Origin: Streptomyces beigongshangae
GTDB taxonomy: Bacteria; Actinomycetota; Actinomycetes; Streptomycetales; Streptomycetaceae
DNA length: 64,000 nt
NCBI RefSeq assembly: GCF_019710745.1
Contig: NZ_JAHKJW010000027.1
Span: forward strand, 1 to 64,000
Reading direction: 5' to 3'
Shown here: one piece after another, positions 41,626-50,739 of the stretch
How positions within the stretch are numbered: the stretch's first letter is position 1
Layout of the letters: each line of letters starts with the position of its first letter
Made by a program: the position numbers and the translations under genes
The notes under the pieces: generated by a model
Told to the model about the DNA's origin: nothing
Database searches by the model: none
Seen by the model: the letters and a program-made list of their open reading frames with translations, nothing else

Positions 41626-44600
41626 CTATACCCCGTCGTCCTCCTCGTCCTCGGGGATCGGGGCGTTCGGATCGCGCAGCGGGCGCAGGGCGCCGCCGGC
41701 CGGGGTGGAGGAGGTGAAGCTGTAGCGCCCCAGGACGTTCAGGTTCTTGTGCTTGAGCGGGGACAGCCGGGCGATGTCCTCATCCGCGATCTCGTGTCCC
41801 TCGGCGCGCAGCTGGGCGACGGCGGCGTCGATGTACTTGGTGGTCCACAGGACAACGGCGTTCAGCACCAGGCCGAGCGCCCCCAGCTGGTCTTCCATGC
41901 CGTCGCGGTACGCCTGGTGGATGTGGCCCTTCTTGCCGTGGCAGATGTCCCGGGCGAGGGTGTGGCGGGACTCCTGGACGGACAGCTGCTTGCCCATCTG
42001 GCGCCGGTAGGTGTCATCGACCGGGTCGACGACCTGGAGTAGGTGCAGGGTCTTGGCGATCCGGCCGTACTCGGCGAACGCCTGCCCCAGCGGGGCCGGC
42101 TTGCTCGCGCTGCCGAACATCCGCAGCAGGTCATAGGCGCGGACCTGATTGGTGACCAGCGAGCCCGCGACCCGGAGCATGTCCTCCCAGTGCTGGATCA
42201 CCTTGTTCAGGTTCACCTTGTTCTTCGCCAGGTCCTCCAGAGCTCCGTACGGGCCGGTCTCGACGCCGTCCATCTCGGCTCTCCAGAACCGCTGGTCGTC
42301 CAGGTCGCGAAAGCGCGGGGAGAAGTTGTAGCCCAGGATCTTGAACAGGCCGAACACCATGTCGGAGTAGGAGGCGTTGTCGGTGGCGACCATCTCCGGC
42401 TTCACCCCGCCGTCGAGGTTCAGCAGGGCGTCCAGGATGTGCAGGGAGTCGCGCGGGGTGCCGGGCACGACCATCTGCCCGATGCCCGCGACCTGGTCGT
42501 TGACGGCGTTCAGCCAGGTGATGCCGCGTTTGAACCCGAAGTACTTCGGGTTGGGGGCGGCGTTGATGGTGCGCACCGGGACCGTAAACCGCAGCCCGTC
42601 CACGGAGGCGAGCAGCCCGTCGCCCCAGAACTGCACGATGGGGATGCCGGCCTGGGCGGCGATCAGTGTGGCGTTGGCCGCCGCGATCGTGTCGGCGCGC
42701 AGGTAGTACTGGTCGACGTGGGAGAGCCGCGCCCGGGTCAGAGCCTCCTGAGCGGGGTTGATGACCGGGGTGAGCCCGATGTTGCAGCTCTCGCTCACCA
42801 GGAGCGCCACCACCGACGTCGCGAGATCCTTCATGCGGGTCTTGCCGTCGCCCAGGTGCACGAACGCGTCCAGGAACCCGGTCCAGGAGTGCACCTCGAA
42901 CAACAGGTCCGACAGGTCGACCTTGGGCAGCATCCGCTCCACCCGACGGCGCAGCCAGCGCAGCGACTTCGGCTCGCCCAGCGCCCCGAGCTTGTCGATG
43001 TTCAGCTTCGCGCGGCCTCCGCCCTCGGGGATCTCCACGGAGACCTTGGCTTCGGCGCCGGCCTCTTCGAGACGGTCGGCCATCTGCTTCCACGCCGCAT
43101 TCAGCACCCGCACCAGGTCGGTGAGGTGCTCCTCGACGGGCATGTCCAGACTCAGGCCCGCCAGGACGTCCTCGCGTACGGCGGCCCAGGGCCTGCCGTC
43201 CAGCAGCTTCGCGCGCGGGTTGGAGTAGCGGTGCGAGGGCGAGGCGAAGATGTTGCGGCCCATCAGCGCCCGGTACAGCTGCTCCAGCACGCACACCACA
43301 TACGCGTTGCGGTCGACCGCCCCCTGCGGCAGGTCCTTGTTGGCGTAGACGGCCTTGCGCCAGTGCGGCGGCACCACCTTGTCGTCGACCTCCCGCTTCA
43401 GCAGCGGCTTCTCCTCCACCCGGCGCCGGGAGAGAGCGGGCAGGCGCCGGACCGCGGCTAGGACACGCTCACCGGCCGGGGCCGCACCCAGCATCTTCGT
43501 GTCGCCGAGCAGCGACAGGAACGGCCGCACCGTGTTGTAGCGGCCGGTCAACGCCTCGCGCATGGCGGCCTCTGCGCCGCCGTCGCCCTCCGGGACCAGG
43601 CTCGCCACGAGCGAGGCCGCGCTGGATATCTGGGCGCGCGGTGCGACTTCCTCCACGGCCCGCCACAGCGCGGCCACGTCCACATCGCCGCCGCTCTCCT
43701 CGACCAGTTCCAGCTCCTCGATGAGCACCTTCGCCGCGAGCGCCAGTGTGCGCGACGCCTTCTCCAGCTGCGGCAGCGTGGACAGCCGTTCCTTGTCCGT
43801 CTTTCGCTTCGCCGCGCTGATCAGGCGGGTGGCCATCAGCACCGTGAACAGGTCCAACGCGTCGTCGATCGCCTTGGCCTCCAGATGCCGCATCACCGCG
43901 GTGAGCATCGCCGTGCGCCTCGGATCGCTCGCCCGCTCCAGCGTCTGGGCCTTCGAGCCCAGCCCGTACCGGGCCAGCGCCGCCAGCCGGTTCGGCGGCA
44001 GCTGGTTCAGCTTGAGGCGCCCGAGGCGGTACACCGCGATCTCGTCCACCCGTTGCAGCGCCCGTTTCATCGCCGTGCCCGTGGTCCGCGTCGGCGGCCG
44101 GCGCAGCTCCTCCAGGTACGAAAACCGCTTCCCATCCGGCACCTGAAGCAGCCCCGTCAGGTCCCCGGGCAGCGACTTGTCCGCGCGGAACGTCGCCTTG
44201 GCGACCGTCGCGTACAGCCGCTTGTCCGCGATCTCCCGCACCTCCGACACCTGCCGCGCGAGCACCGACACCCCCGGCAGCAGCACCCGGTTCTTCCGCA
44301 GCCAGCCCACCGCATGGTCGAACAGCGCCTTCGGGCCCTCCGCATGCGCCGTCCAGGCCCGCCCGTGCAGGAACGTACGGAACTTCCGGCCCCACTCCGC
44401 ATCCTCGTACTCGTGGTACTCGTAGACGTCCCGGATCACCCACGAGTGCTCGTACGCCGTCGGCTGCCGCTCGGTGTACCGCTTGACCGAGGAGACGTCC
44501 TCGATGTCGAGCTGCTCCGCGATGTGCTCGATCACCACCCACGGCACATCGAGCGGATCGTCCGGCAGGAAGCGGCCGATGTAGCGCACCGTGCACATCT

Positions 44601-44865
44601 GTAGCGCGAACCCAAGCCGGTTGTGATCTCCACGGCGCTTCGCGATCAGCTTGCGGTCCTCGTCGTCGAGGTAGAAGAACCGCTCCAGCTCAGGGCGGGT
44701 CGGCTCCTCGTTGAACTTCCCGTACGACGCGGCCTTTATCTGTACCCGGTCCGACGGTGTCAGGGACGTACGCGACGTGGTGCCCAACGGGGTGCCTGTC
44801 CCCGTCGCTGACACTCGCTCGTGACCGTTGTCCGCGACGGTCGTTGCTCCATCCGAGGGATCCAC
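41626..44865 (-). CDS. tnpA: Tn3-family transposase TnpA
   Basis: A 1,079-residue DDE transposase that cuts and joins the 38-bp ends in replicative transposition. The N-terminal DNA-binding part begins near residue 46 (ASYGKFNEEPTRPELERFFY). The catalytic residues are visible: Asp in PIVQFWGDGLLASVDGL, Asp in EMVATDNASYSDMVFGL and Glu in LSVQESRHTLARDICHGK, followed by EDQLGALGLVLNAVVLWTTK. Length is slightly above the usual 1,000 because of a roughly 40-residue leader; a GTG at about 44814 is an alternative start. Only 19 bp separate it from the divergent integrase gene. Confidence 0.95.
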   Translation of the reverse strand: MDPSDGATTVADNGHERVSATGTGTPLGTTSRTSLTPSDRVQIKAASYGKFNEEPTRPELERFFYLDDEDRKLIAKRRGDHNRLGFALQMCTVRYIGRFLPDDPLDVPWVVIEHIAEQLDIEDVSSVKRYTERQPTAYEHSWVIRDVYEYHEYEDAEWGRKFRTFLHGRAWTAHAEGPKALFDHAVGWLRKNRVLLPGVSVLARQVSEVREIADKRLYATVAKATFRADKSLPGDLTGLLQVPDGKRFSYLEELRRPPTRTTGTAMKRALQRVDEIAVYRLGRLKLNQLPPNRLAALARYGLGSKAQTLERASDPRRTAMLTAVMRHLEAKAIDDALDLFTVLMATRLISAAKRKTDKERLSTLPQLEKASRTLALAAKVLIEELELVEESGGDVDVAALWRAVEEVAPRAQISSAASLVASLVPEGDGGAEAAMREALTGRYNTVRPFLSLLGDTKMLGAAPAGERVLAAVRRLPALSRRRVEEKPLLKREVDDKVVPPHWRKAVYANKDLPQGAVDRNAYVVCVLEQLYRALMGRNIFASPSHRYSNPRAKLLDGRPWAAVREDVLAGLSLDMPVEEHLTDLVRVLNAAWKQMADRLEEAGAEAKVSVEIPEGGGRAKLNIDKLGALGEPKSLRWLRRRVERMLPKVDLSDLLFEVHSWTGFLDAFVHLGDGKTRMKDLATSVVALLVSESCNIGLTPVINPAQEALTRARLSHVDQYYLRADTIAAANATLIAAQAGIPIVQFWGDGLLASVDGLRFTVPVRTINAAPNPKYFGFKRGITWLNAVNDQVAGIGQMVVPGTPRDSLHILDALLNLDGGVKPEMVATDNASYSDMVFGLFKILGYNFSPRFRDLDDQRFWRAEMDGVETGPYGALEDLAKNKVNLNKVIQHWEDMLRVAGSLVTNQVRAYDLLRMFGSASKPAPLGQAFAEYGRIAKTLHLLQVVDPVDDTYRRQMGKQLSVQESRHTLARDICHGKKGHIHQAYRDGMEDQLGALGLVLNAVVLWTTKYIDAAVAQLRAEGHEIADEDIARLSPLKHKNLNVLGRYSFTSSTPAGGALRPLRDPNAPIPEDEEDDGV

Positions 44866-44884
44866 TGGGTGGGGAGGGGCCGCG

Positions 44885-45973
44885 ATGTACGTGCGACGGG
44901 TCGTGGGGTCCGGGGCGCGGCAGGAGACGTACGCAGTCGTGGACGATGACGGGCGGGTCGTCGAGCCGGTGGACGACTACCTCGCTCTGTGTACCGACCG
45001 GGAGCACTCGCCGAACACGCTTCGCGCCCGGGCCTTCGACCTGAAGGCGTGGCTGGACTTCCTGCAGCTACTGGGTGTCGATCTGCTGGCCGCGTCCCCT
45101 GAACAGGTGGACCAGTTCGCCGGGTGGCTGCGGCGCCCGGTCCAGCCCGGACGGCTGCGGCTGGCGGATACCGATGAGGGGCCGGCCCGCGAGGCGTCGA
45201 CGGTGAACCGCGCGCTGAACAGCGTCTGCATGTTCTACGAGTTCCTCGCCCGCCGCGGTGTTGGTATGGGCGCCCAATTGACGCATCGCCGGGCGACCTC
45301 GATCGGCGACCACGGTGGCTTCCTGGCCGGCATCGCCGAGCGCCAGGTCACCGGACGGCCGACCCGGTTGAAGCAGGTCAAGCGGCGGCCCGGGACTCTG
45401 TCGGATGCCGAGGTGCAGCAGGTTTTGGACGCCTGTGATCGACTGCGGGACCGCCTGCTGATGGCCTTGATGTTCGAGACCGGCTGCCGGATCGGGCAGG
45501 CGCTGGGGCTGCGGCACGAGGACATCAACACGGACCGGCGGACCCTGACGTTGCGGCCCCGGGACAACAACGCCAACCGGGCACGCGGCAAGAGCCGGGA
45601 TCCCAAGGAGATCCCGGTCCGGCAGACGCTGCTCGACCTCTACACCGACTACCTGTTCGCCGAGTACGGCGAGCTGGACTGCGACTACGTGTTCGTGAAC
45701 CTGTGGAACGGGACGGTCGGTGCGCCGATGAAGTACTGGGCAGCGATGAGCCTGGTCAAGAGGCTGCGGCGGCGGGCGGAAGTCGACTTTCATCCACATC
45801 TCTTCCGGCACACTCATGCGACCGCGCTTTTGCGGGCGGGCGTGCGGCTGGAGGTGGCCAGTGAGTTGCTCACGCATGGCTCGGTCCACACCACGGCAGA
45901 TACCTACGGCCATCTGGACGCTGACGACCTGGCCGAAGAGCTGGACCGCGTCGGCTTCCGGGGTGCCCGGTGA
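44885..45973 (+). CDS. tyrosine recombinase, Tn554 TnpA type
   Basis: A 362-residue tyrosine recombinase. The SAM-like core-binding domain covers residues 1-140. The catalytic domain shows Arg in FETGCRIGQALGLRHED, HxxR in FHPHLFRHTHATALLRAG, and the nucleophile Tyr in VHTTADTYGHLDADDLAE. It is the first of three overlapping genes with the layout of Tn554 tnpA-tnpB-tnpC (361, 630 and 125 residues in Tn554), whose products act together in site-specific insertion. It sits divergent from the Tn3 tnpA, 19 bp away. Confidence 0.85.
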   Translation: MYVRRVVGSGARQETYAVVDDDGRVVEPVDDYLALCTDREHSPNTLRARAFDLKAWLDFLQLLGVDLLAASPEQVDQFAGWLRRPVQPGRLRLADTDEGPAREASTVNRALNSVCMFYEFLARRGVGMGAQLTHRRATSIGDHGGFLAGIAERQVTGRPTRLKQVKRRPGTLSDAEVQQVLDACDRLRDRLLMALMFETGCRIGQALGLRHEDINTDRRTLTLRPRDNNANRARGKSRDPKEIPVRQTLLDLYTDYLFAEYGELDCDYVFVNLWNGTVGAPMKYWAAMSLVKRLRRRAEVDFHPHLFRHTHATALLRAGVRLEVASELLTHGSVHTTADTYGHLDADDLAEELDRVGFRGAR

Positions 45974-48303
45974 GCGCCGATGGCCGCATGGTCGCCGTTG
46001 TCCCGTTTCCCGGAGACCCGCGAACCGCCGCCCTTTTGGGTGTAGTGCGGCCAGAGTTCCGGGGCGAACGGTTCGTCCCTCCGGCCGGACACTTCCTGGC
46101 CCCGACCCCGTGCAGGATCACCACGTGCTTGAGGAGGAACGCCTCCCGGGGCTTGTGCGCCGATCACGATGTGGCCTGGCGCAAGGCCGGGCGCCCCGAA
46201 CGCGAGGCGTGGATCGCGGACCCGGCGAACAGGCCGGCCGGGCTGAGCCTGGACGTGGCTTCGTGCCTGGTCGCCGGATGCCCCTATTCCGGGGGCCTGT
46301 CACGCCTGTGTGACCTGCACCTATCCGGTTGTAACGGTCTGCACTCACGCGGCCAGCGCATCGGCGTACGTCAGTACGCGGCTACGGCGACGGTGCTCTC
46401 ACGTCCAACTGCCGGACGGTGCGGCTTCGCGGGCTGCGGTTACGAGATCAGCCGTCACGGTCTGTGCGACGGACACCACTACCGCTGGACGAAAGTCGGA
46501 CGGCCGCCCCTGTCGGAGTTGCGCGCAGAACTGGAACGCCGCGCCACCCCGAGCTTCTCTGTTGCAGGACTCCCACCGCTGGTGGCGTTGGAGTTCCAGT
46601 ACCTGCTCCAGGTCCGCACCGACCAGCGCCGGTCGAAGGTGGTTCCAAGCTCCTGGGTCCGCGCGGTGAACACAGTCATTGCCGAGGGCGCCACTTCGGC
46701 ACGCGACCAACCTGCCTCCTACTGGCGTCAGTTGTCCCTCAGCCACACCACCGTTCCGCAGCTCTTCACGGACCTTCTGGAAGCCCTCGGTGACCTGGAC
46801 GGCCCTGCTGAGGAGTGGGACAGGGACGTGTGGCGTCCGGAACGCCTCGGCTACAGCATCGAGGAACGACAGAAGGTCGCCCCACTGGACTTCACCGGCA
46901 TCACCCAACCCTGGCTACGGGAGAGGACCAAGCGCTACATGCGGCTGCGGCTCGCGCGCACGGAACTGCGGTCGGTCGCGCGCAATCTCCACGACGTCGT
47001 TGTCTTCTCCCGGTTCATCGCCGAAAGCCGCCCCGACCAGCAGAACGACCCGGCAGTCCTGGACCGTGCGTTGCTGGAGTCGTACATCGGCTGGGTCGGC
47101 CGCAGGACGGTAGAGAAGAAGGGACCTCACTACGGGCAGCCGGTGAGCCCCGGCAGCCGCAGTCGTCTGCTGTCGGTGATCTCCACCATGCTCGAAACGT
47201 GGCGCCGCTACGGGTGGCAGCCCGCGCTGCCACCCAATGCCCGGATCCACCGGGACGAGTACCCGCGCCAGCGCGGACTGAAGGCCAATTTCATCGACGA
47301 GTACCTGATGGAACAGATCGAGTCCGAGGAGAACTTGGCCCTGCTCGATCCTGAGACCCGCACGCTGGTGCTGATCTGCCGCGACGAGGGGCTCCGCATC
47401 GGCGAGGCACTCACTTTGAAGACCGACTGCCTGAAGAAGACCCCGTCGGGCCGCTGGGCCCTGGTCCACTACAAGAGCAAGGACAAGAGCTTCCGCGCCA
47501 TCCCCGCCTCCCGCGTGGTCGTGGACGCTATCCGCGGGCAGCACGGCCGCGTCCGGGAACGCTTCAGCGACGGCTGCCAGTGGCTGTTCCCCAAGGTCAG
47601 CGGCAACCCGGACGGGAAGTATCCGATGCCCTACGGCACGGTCGACACCCGCTTCGACGCCTGGCTGAAGCGCATCCGCCTCATCGACTCCAACGGCGAC
47701 GCCGCCATCGTCAACTGGCATCAGTTCCGGCACACTCTGGGCACCAGAATGGCGAACGCGGGCGTGTCCGGACGCACCATCCGCGAAGTCCTCGGGCACA
47801 CCTCCTGGGAGATGCAGGAGCACTACTCGCGTATCGCGGACGACACGCTTCGCCGTGAGTACGAGGAGAAGTACGAGGTCCGCTTCAACCTCAAGGGCGA
47901 GGCCGTCAAGGTCCGCCGCGACGCCGACCTGTCCGGCGTCGAGTGGCTCGCCAAGAAGATCGGGCGCCGACTCCACGCGGTGGCCGGCGGCTGGTGTGGA
48001 CGGCACATCGCGCGTCCCTGCCCCAAGACCGCCGCCGACGGCTGCTACTTCTGCGAAGATTTCCAAACCGATCGGCAGTTCCTGCCGATCCACCGCGACA
48101 CCCTCGCCCGCACACGCGAACTGCAGATCAGCGCCACGGCAGCGGAACGCCCTCGCGCTGCTGCCGTCAACGAGAGGCTGGCCACCGCCGTCGAGCATGT
48201 CATCGCGAGCATCACCGACCAGGAGCACGACGAGCTGTCCCCGCCACCGGACGACAGTGAAGCCATCCGCCACGAGACCGAAAGGGCAGCCGATGCGAGC
48301 TGA
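45970..48303 (+). CDS. large tyrosine recombinase, Tn554 TnpB type
   Basis: A 777-residue recombinase. The N-terminal quarter has repeated Cys/His groups (CRITTCLRRNASRGLCADHD, CGFAGCGYEISRHGLCDGHH) suggesting zinc fingers. The catalytic domain carries RDEGLRIGEALTLKTDCLKK, WHQFRHTLGTRMANAGVSG and the Tyr of SWEMQEHYSRIADDTLRRE. Beyond it is another Cys-rich part (CPKTAADGCYFCEDF). GTGA overlap couples it to the first integrase and 11 bp overlap couples it to the third gene. It is longer than Tn554 TnpB, mostly at the N-terminus. Confidence 0.85.
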   Translation: MSADGRMVAVVPFPGDPRTAALLGVVRPEFRGERFVPPAGHFLAPTPCRITTCLRRNASRGLCADHDVAWRKAGRPEREAWIADPANRPAGLSLDVASCLVAGCPYSGGLSRLCDLHLSGCNGLHSRGQRIGVRQYAATATVLSRPTAGRCGFAGCGYEISRHGLCDGHHYRWTKVGRPPLSELRAELERRATPSFSVAGLPPLVALEFQYLLQVRTDQRRSKVVPSSWVRAVNTVIAEGATSARDQPASYWRQLSLSHTTVPQLFTDLLEALGDLDGPAEEWDRDVWRPERLGYSIEERQKVAPLDFTGITQPWLRERTKRYMRLRLARTELRSVARNLHDVVVFSRFIAESRPDQQNDPAVLDRALLESYIGWVGRRTVEKKGPHYGQPVSPGSRSRLLSVISTMLETWRRYGWQPALPPNARIHRDEYPRQRGLKANFIDEYLMEQIESEENLALLDPETRTLVLICRDEGLRIGEALTLKTDCLKKTPSGRWALVHYKSKDKSFRAIPASRVVVDAIRGQHGRVRERFSDGCQWLFPKVSGNPDGKYPMPYGTVDTRFDAWLKRIRLIDSNGDAAIVNWHQFRHTLGTRMANAGVSGRTIREVLGHTSWEMQEHYSRIADDTLRREYEEKYEVRFNLKGEAVKVRRDADLSGVEWLAKKIGRRLHAVAGGWCGRHIARPCPKTAADGCYFCEDFQTDRQFLPIHRDTLARTRELQISATAAERPRAAAVNERLATAVEHVIASITDQEHDELSPPPDDSEAIRHETERAADAS

Positions 48304-48700
48304 CAACTCGGCCCACCTGGCCGAAGCCGCTCAACAACGCCGCCTGGACTGCATCGAACGCGTCCAAGCAGTCCTGAACAGCCTGGAGCGTGACGGCGGC
48401 CCGGTCACCGTCGCCGGGGTCGCCTCCCGGGCCGGGGTATCCCGCACCTTCCTCTACGACGACGCCCAGACAGTTCTGCTCAACAGACTGCGGAATCTCG
48501 CCAGCGGACAGCCCGCCTCGGGCCGTCCCGCCCTGCCCGACAAAGAGCGCATCACCACCAAGTCCCACGAGGCCGTCGTGCGCACGCTGCACGGAGCCAA
48601 CCAGAAACTCAACGAGGAGAACGCGCGGCTCCGCAACGAGCTCGCCGTGACACTCGGACAGCTCCGCGACCTTCGTCGAGGCATCCCAGTCGAACGTTGA
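48293..48700 (+). CDS. Tn554 TnpC-like accessory protein (DUF6262)
   Basis: A 135-residue helical protein. The front (CIERVQAVLNSLERDGGPVT, VAGVASRAGVSRTFLYDD) is a helix-turn-helix and the back (HGANQKLNEENARLRNELAV) is a short coiled coil. This is the DUF6262 layout of TnpC proteins, which help orient Tn554-type transposition. Start ATG 48293 lies inside the end of the preceding gene. It completes the three-gene module. The unit may have entered the Tn3 element as a whole. Confidence 0.8.
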   Translation: MRADNSAHLAEAAQQRRLDCIERVQAVLNSLERDGGPVTVAGVASRAGVSRTFLYDDAQTVLLNRLRNLASGQPASGRPALPDKERITTKSHEAVVRTLHGANQKLNEENARLRNELAVTLGQLRDLRRGIPVER

Positions 48701-48812
48701 CGACTGGGCATTCGTCTCATCGGAGACCACCCGCGCGGCTCGCAGTCCCTTCACTGGTGTGCTGACGGCCCAAATGGTTCGGCACCGTCCGAGCGCGCAT
48801 AAAGTCAGTGGC

Positions 48813-49958
48813 GTGGCGGAGAAGATAGAGAAGATCGTGGCGAAGCTGCCGCGCATGAAAGACGTCAGCAAGGTGGCGGGCCTGGCGGAGCTCCGCCTCG
48901 CGGAGGGGGACGCCACTTTCGTGGCGGATCTCGGCATAGCCCTGAACGGAAAGTACGGTGCCGAAGGCGACAGCCTTTGGCAGTACCGAAGCCTCTTCGG
49001 CACGCTGCTGAGGCTCCTGACCGTCACCCCGGGCCAGGAGAACATCGAACAGGGGCTCCGCCTGGCGGCCACGACCGAGTCCAGCAAGCGGAGCCAGAGT
49101 CGCCATGTGGCGTCCCTGCTTGCCTCCAGCCATCCCCCGCAAGATCTGGCCGTGGTGTTCGCCGGCGGTTCCTCGCATGCGCGTGCCTCTGAGGAACTGC
49201 GGGCGTGTCTCGTTCACGAGCTGGTTCTCCGAGGCGTGGATGTTGCCGAGATGCCGGGGATCGCGGGATGGGCGACCTCGCCGCACTGGGGCCACCATCC
49301 GCTGGGCTGGCTGCCGCTGTCGCTGTCTGCGTTCGAGGAGGAGCCCGGGCTGCCGAGCTACCACGCTCGCGGGGGCAGTTGGTCGATACCGTACGGGCGG
49401 TCGGACGACGGTCCGCAGACGGCACCGGACGGGACCGCGCACGTCTCGTTGACAGCTGAGACGACAACGGACGCTGTGGCCGAAGCCCTCGCCGCGGCGG
49501 TGTCCAACTGGTCCGAAGAGTCCAACGGGCGGATAGAAGCCAGGACTTTCGATCTTGGCGAGCCGGTCAGGGTCACCGCTGTCCCAAGCATGCTGGCGTC
49601 CCTGAAACTGGAGTCCCTCCGAGGGCTGAAAGCCAGCGACCGCGCTGTCGTCTCCTCATGTCCAGCAGCTCAGGCATGGCGGTTGGTCTTCGCAGCGGCA
49701 TCGACGGGCGGGGCGTACAACCACGGGCTGCGGGGAGCGTATGGGCGTTTGGCCGCCTGGCGGTCGCTCGCCGGCCTGTCGGGAGCGGCTGTGCACGCGT
49801 CGGCCGCTGAGGTCGAGCAGCAGGTACTGGAATGCGACTGGTACAGCTTCGGGGCTGCCACCAAGTGGTTCGAGCGAGTGGCCTGGGACATCGGCCTGGC
49901 AGCCATTGCCCCGGGGCGTCGCCAAGTGGCGGTGTTGGCCGCGACGGACACCGACTGA
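48813..49958 (+). CDS. DUF6183-like hypothetical protein, probably leaderless
   Basis: A 381-residue protein (GTG 48813) resembling the Streptomyces DUF6183 family from memory: LRLAEGDATFVADLGIALNG, LRACLVHELVLRGVDVAEMP and AATKWFERVAWDIGLAAIAP are the blocks I recognise. A TAAAGT -10 box at 48801-48806 lies seven bases before the GTG and there is no ribosome site, so I chose this start over an ATG-like start at 48759. The fold is helical with no catalytic motif visible. It is the last gene before the right transposon end. The 296 bp after it hold nothing I can support. Confidence 0.65.
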   Translation: MAEKIEKIVAKLPRMKDVSKVAGLAELRLAEGDATFVADLGIALNGKYGAEGDSLWQYRSLFGTLLRLLTVTPGQENIEQGLRLAATTESSKRSQSRHVASLLASSHPPQDLAVVFAGGSSHARASEELRACLVHELVLRGVDVAEMPGIAGWATSPHWGHHPLGWLPLSLSAFEEEPGLPSYHARGGSWSIPYGRSDDGPQTAPDGTAHVSLTAETTTDAVAEALAAAVSNWSEESNGRIEARTFDLGEPVRVTAVPSMLASLKLESLRGLKASDRAVVSSCPAAQAWRLVFAAASTGGAYNHGLRGAYGRLAAWRSLAGLSGAAVHASAAEVEQQVLECDWYSFGAATKWFERVAWDIGLAAIAPGRRQVAVLAATDTD

Positions 49959-50209
49959 AGAGCCCTGATCCTCGCTGTCGTACCTGGTCAACGTTTGGTC
50001 AGGCAGCTCCCGCTCCACGTCGCTGACACTGACATCCACGCAAAAGGCCAGTTCAGCAAGCTCAACGAAGCCAACAGATCCAGATAACGGCCTGCTCATC
50101 AGTCAGAAATTCCACCGGCATGCGGCGGACGGTAGCCACCCCACACCAGTGATCAAAGATCTTCCGCCGAACCCCGGCACGGGACCGATCACCCGTGCTA
50201 GGCGCTCAA

Positions 50210-50255
50210 GATCAAGTGCTTAGCGTTAATGGCTGTACCGCTACTACTCAACCCC
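50210..50255 (-). repeat. right terminal inverted repeat of the Tn3-family transposon
   Basis: Reverse complement of 33977-34022 with one mismatch. It ends ctactactcaacccc at 50255. Confidence 0.9.
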
Positions 50256-50262
50256 GGAAACC
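50256..50262. repeat. 7-bp direct repeat flanking the transposon, right copy
   Basis: GGAAACC, identical to 33970-33976. Confidence 0.75.
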
Positions 50263-50736
50263 GGCCTGCACGCCACCGGCGCCAGCGTAGTGTCCATCGT
50301 CACCGATGCCGCCCAGGGCGTCCCGCGGGTTACCGCCGTGATCCGAATCGCCGGCTTCACCGGCTCCCTCACCACGGTGGAGCCGCAGAAGTTCACTCGC
50401 TGGGAGTGGCACGACCTCCACGGTCTCGGATGTCTCGGCCCGGTGTTCACCCCGGCCGCGCACGCGCTGGATGCTGTCTGGCCCGGTGTCATCCCCGGCC
50501 TGCCGCCGGTCAACGCCTACCCGACCGCCGCCGAACCCCCGCCGGTGCCCGGAGAGCCAGCCGAAGCTGTCCGGCTACGCCACTACATGGCAGATGCCGT
50601 CATCGCGGGCGGCTGGGCGCCCTCCGCCGTGGTCCAGGAGGCGCTGCGCGCGGTGCCCCGGCACCGGTTCGCACCGGAGACGGACCTCATGACCGTCTAC
50701 GACGACAACCTGGCCGCCGTCAGCGCCTACCACTGA
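50263..50736 (+). pseudogene. 3' part of the split methyltransferase–NUDIX–PCMT gene
   Basis: It continues the frame interrupted at 33976. It supplies the end of the NUDIX domain (GVPRVTAVIRIAGFTGSLTT, HDLHGLGCLGPVFTPAAHAL) and the linker VWPGVIPGLPPVNAYP. It then gives the start of a PCMT-like domain of the FxLD-system type (LRHYMADAVIAGGWAPSAVV, LRAVPRHRFAPETDLMTVYD). The PCMT part stops after about 55 residues with AVSAYH, whereas relatives continue for some 350 more. The gene was therefore truncated a second time at its 3' end, independent of the transposon. Confidence 0.8.
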
Positions 50737-50739
50737 TCA

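Larger units (their letters stand above)
33977..50255. mobile_element. 16.3-kb Tn3-family transposon
   Basis: The element has inverted ends of 46 bases matching at 45 positions. They start GGGG and hold the CGCTAAG block at base 31-37, as in the usual 38-bp Tn3-family repeats. It carries a full-length Tn3 TnpA (41626-44865), a serine resolvase (37834-38751) with a candidate res palindrome, a Tn554-type recombinase trio (44885-48700) and unrecognised cargo on both strands. It sits inside the Nudix box of a NUDIX gene and is flanked by a 7-bp direct repeat. All landmarks of a complete, possibly active transposon are present. Confidence 0.9.

Noticed and set aside
33977..50255. Reading the whole element as an integrative conjugative element because of its three recombinases
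   Set aside because: No FtsK/TraB-type translocase, relaxase or replication gene is present; Tn3 ends, a direct repeat and TnpA explain its mobility.
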